This document shows, in pieces, positions 23,767 to 24,958 of a DNA stretch of 24,958 bases (position 1 is the first letter of the stretch; each line of letters begins with the position of its first letter). A program made the translations under genes and the position numbers. The DNA is from a virus. Location: the IMG/VR virus record IMGVR_UViG_3300031721_000041, positions 1 through 24,958 of that record; one strand, written 5' to 3'. The notes under the pieces are model-generated. The model had not been told where the DNA came from and ran no database searches. It saw only the letters and a list, made by a program, of their open reading frames with translations.

Positions 23767-23846
23767 GGGTGCTGAGTACCCTCTAAGATATGCGAGAGTC
23801 TTGCAGTGGCGCTGCCGCCCTAGTCCGAAGACTCCAGTAGACTCTC
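23767..23846 (-). ncRNA. Structured leader RNA upstream of the MazG-like gene
   Basis: The 218-base leader between the promoter and the MazG-like start can fold. GAGAGTCT (23846-23839) pairs perfectly with AGACTCTC (23801-23794). Inside are AGTC-TTCG-GACT (23833-23822), a stem closed by a very stable UUCG tetraloop, and GGCG-GCAG-CGCC (23819-23808). A further GGGT/ACCC hairpin lies at 23781-23767. This makes a three-way junction plus one hairpin. The other three early promoters have leaders of only 24 to 28 bases. I could not match it to a known riboswitch or ribozyme consensus by eye. Confidence 0.5.
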
Positions 23847-23860
23847 TACCCTATGTACCT

Positions 23861-23889
23861 ATTATACCATTGTTCTGTTAACAAGTCAA
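23861..23889 (-). promoter_or_regulatory. Sigma-70 type early promoter of the MazG-like gene
   Basis: TTGACT (23889-23884) and TATAAT (23866-23861) are 17 bases apart on the minus strand. The spacer TGTTAACAGAACAATGG is shared, but for one base, with the promoter at 24489. Upstream lies ATAACAAAACAGTCTAA (23914-23898), also shared with that promoter. Confidence 0.88.
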
Positions 23890-23918
23890 GACTTCTCTTA
23901 GACTGTTTTGTTATATAC

Positions 23919-24113
23919 TTAGAAGGCTGCCTCCTCTCCGTTCTCTCCACTCATACCGAGTACGACATAAGGTACACATGTGTTCATCGTCACAAGCCCA
24001 GCCCAAGCACATGCAGTCTTCCATGATGGGAAACGCATTGACTCTACTGTGGTGGTTCCTTCGAGCAATCCTTTCAAGTGATACTTGGATAGCTCTACTG
24101 TAATCTGTTTCAT
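23919..24113 (-). CDS. Hypothetical protein (64 aa)
   Basis: I do not recognise this gene. The product starts MKQITVELSKYHLKGLLEGT and has a mildly hydrophobic middle (WKTACAWAGLVTMNTCVPYV, about residues 31-50) that is short and broken by polar residues, so a membrane helix is doubtful. The tail is acidic (GENGEEAAF). It is preceded by a perfect-consensus promoter (24147-24175) and AAGGAT before the ATG. Right after its TAA the upstream element of the next promoter begins. A single small gene behind its own strong promoter is the usual pattern of early phage host-takeover genes, but no function can be given. Confidence 0.65.
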   Translation of the reverse strand: MKQITVELSKYHLKGLLEGTTTVESMRFPSWKTACAWAGLVTMNTCVPYVVLGMSGENGEEAAF

Positions 24114-24146
24114 AATCTAATCCTTCTTTCTCTCTAGTACATGACT

Positions 24147-24175
24147 ATTATACCATAGTCTCTGATGCCTGTCAA
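24147..24175 (-). promoter_or_regulatory. Consensus sigma-70 promoter
   Basis: On the minus strand TTGACA (24175-24170) and TATAAT (24152-24147) match the bacterial consensus in all 12 positions, with 17 bases between. Transcription should start near 24140, giving the 64-residue gene a leader of about 27 bases. Its spacer differs from the other three early promoters except for the end TATGG next to the -10 box. Confidence 0.9.
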
Positions 24176-24179
24176 GTGT

Positions 24180-24458
24180 TTATGCTAGATAAACATTATT
24201 CTTTTTCAACATCCACTTCTCTACCACCGGCATACCATAGTCATCTTCATCTGTCACCACATAGGCCACAGTCTTCTTGACGATTGCATACCGCCACCCT
24301 TCGTCATCAGTACGTCCTACCCACACCTTGTGAGGATAGTTCTCTACCATGCACATGGAGTAGTCATCAGTGTCCTTGTTCATAGAGTACTCAAAGTACT
24401 GGCCATGATCCTTCTCAGTGAAACAACCGATGGGCGACTTAGTGTAAGTGTAGTACAT
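24180..24458 (-). CDS. Hypothetical acidic/aromatic protein (92 aa)
   Basis: I do not recognise this gene. The product begins MYYTYTKSPIGCFTEKDHGQ and is rich in Tyr, Asp and Trp (KVWVGRTDDEGWRYAIVKKT, about residues 44-63; TDEDDYGMPVVEKW). It looks like a small soluble alpha/beta domain with no membrane segment or known motif. It has its own promoter (24489-24517), a leader of about 24 bases and AGAAGGAAG before the ATG. The next promoter's -35 box lies just after its stop. It is most likely an early gene of unknown target. Confidence 0.7.
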   Translation of the reverse strand: MYYTYTKSPIGCFTEKDHGQYFEYSMNKDTDDYSMCMVENYPHKVWVGRTDDEGWRYAIVKKTVAYVVTDEDDYGMPVVEKWMLKKNNVYLA

Positions 24459-24488
24459 ATCAACTTCCTTCTCTTTATTCTATAACTT

Positions 24489-24517
24489 ATTATAACATTG
24501 TTCTGTTAACAAGTCAA
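24489..24517 (-). promoter_or_regulatory. Sigma-70 type early promoter of the 92-residue gene
   Basis: TTGACT (24517-24512) and TATAAT (24494-24489) are 17 bases apart on the minus strand, with the spacer TGTTAACAGAACAATGT. Upstream at 24542-24526 is ATAACAAAATAGTCTAA, shared with the promoter at 23861 except for one base; the AT-rich part may act as an UP element. Confidence 0.88.
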
Positions 24518-24548
24518 CTGTTTCGTTAGACTATTTTGTTATAAGGTT

Positions 24549-24587
24549 ATGAAAATACTTCTAAGGATTGATTCAAAGTACAGGTAC
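24549..24587. repeat. Copy A of a repeated non-coding block
   Basis: Plus strand ATGAAAATACTTCTAAGG (24549-24566) matches 22938-22955 at 16 of 18 bases, just upstream of the promoter at 22902. The longer block to 24587 aligns with 23682-23722. The rest of the gap 24588-24627 shows no gene and no convincing terminator. Confidence 0.5.
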
Positions 24588-24627
24588 GCTGAAAGCCCTG
24601 ACCCCACTAGGATACAGAGGACTGCTC

Positions 24628-24957
24628 TTAGGAACACTCTCGTATAAGACGTTGGACATCTGACTTGTGCCAGTACTTAACTTCAACCTTCTTCTTGGTT
24701 GTCTTGTTATGCCCATGGCCATGGTTCACTAGTCTTATGACTGTCTTAGTGTCCCAACCATCAGTATCCCAATAGTCTCCTGTTGAACACCAGTTACGCA
24801 TTGCAGAACACTCAGTCATGTCTACCTTACAGGTATCGAACATAGGACAGGTGTCACAGGGACAGTCCTTCTTGTTCTCTGGGCCATAGTGTTGATCTTC
24901 ATGGATGATATTAGAACGTACTGAATCATATATACCCTGTCCCACAGAAGTACTCAA
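24628..24957 (-). CDS. Hypothetical cysteine-rich protein, 5' end uncertain (about 109 aa)
   Basis: The frame is open to the window edge; the first possible start inside is a TTG at 24957, so the true start may lie outside. The middle holds six cysteines (with this start: 32, 34, 37, 43, 50 and 57) in CPCDTCPMFDTC, TEC and RNWC, a pattern that could bind zinc. It is followed by STGDYWDTDGW, a His/Lys-rich stretch (NHGHGHNKTTKKK) and a C-terminal helix-like DVQRLIREC. I do not recognise a family with certainty. Similar Cys clusters occur in small unassigned proteins of marine T4-like phages. The reading frame and motif make a real gene likely. Confidence 0.65.
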   Translation of the reverse strand: MSTSVGQGIYDSVRSNIIHEDQHYGPENKKDCPCDTCPMFDTCKVDMTECSAMRNWCSTGDYWDTDGWDTKTVIRLVNHGHGHNKTTKKKVEVKYWHKSDVQRLIRECS

Positions 24958-24958
24958 C

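Noticed and set aside
23767-23846. tRNA gene or known self-cleaving ribozyme
   Set aside because: The folding arms do not make a cloverleaf with acceptor stem and T-loop sequence, and I find no hammerhead CUGAUGA/GAAA core or HDV-type core by eye.
24588-24627. Short 22-codon frame starting with GTG after the cysteine-rich gene
   Set aside because: No ribosome site, hydrophobic random-looking product, and it overlaps the repeated non-coding block.

Overview
The window reads as part of the genome of a lytic, T4-like contractile-tailed phage of the marine type (cyanophage/pelagiphage-like gene content). Evidence is the baseplate set gp25, gp6, gp7, gp8 and a gp5-type hub, together with a PAAR tip, a staphylococcal-nuclease-like gene, a DUF4815-type giant fiber/baseplate protein, a glycine-rich fiber and a MazG-like protein. 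The host cannot be fixed: no photosynthesis or other host-diagnostic gene lies here. Every gene I can support is on the minus strand, so transcription runs from high to low coordinates. No gene-free stretch exceeds 300 bases; the longest is 23637-23918.

Region 1 (24957 to about 21376) holds small, mostly unrecognised genes. Several sit one by one behind near-consensus sigma-70 promoters: four copies with exact 17-base spacers, three of them with related spacer sequence. The recognisable products are a MazG-like pyrophosphohydrolase and an HELAH metalloprotease. The MazG gene has an unusually long leader (about 218 bases) that can fold into a multi-hairpin RNA. The four-gene operon 22867 to 21534 has ATGA overlaps, and ends in a 24-base tandem repeat and a hairpin/U-tract terminator.

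Region 2 (21324 to 17605) is the tail-spike/hub block behind a late-promoter-like box. It encodes a two-gene version of gp5 (OB fold plus M15 peptidase, then beta-helix plus a second M15 peptidase), a PAAR tip protein and a nuclease. The split lies where T4 gp5 is cut during maturation.

Region 3 (17570 to 8943) is the baseplate wedge: gp25, gp6, gp7, two fiber genes (one with a T4 gp10-like N-terminus, one glycine-rich) and gp8. Region 4 (8939 to the left edge) is the 2117-residue DUF4815-type protein followed by six small fiber/virion genes, several joined by TAATG stop-start overlaps; the last runs off the window.

Four perfect or near-perfect T4-type late promoter boxes (TATAAATA or CATAAATA) and one weaker box (CCTAAATA) stand 20 to 26 bases before the first genes of these blocks. 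The structural genes are therefore probably transcribed late as a few units, while the small-gene region uses host-type early promoters.
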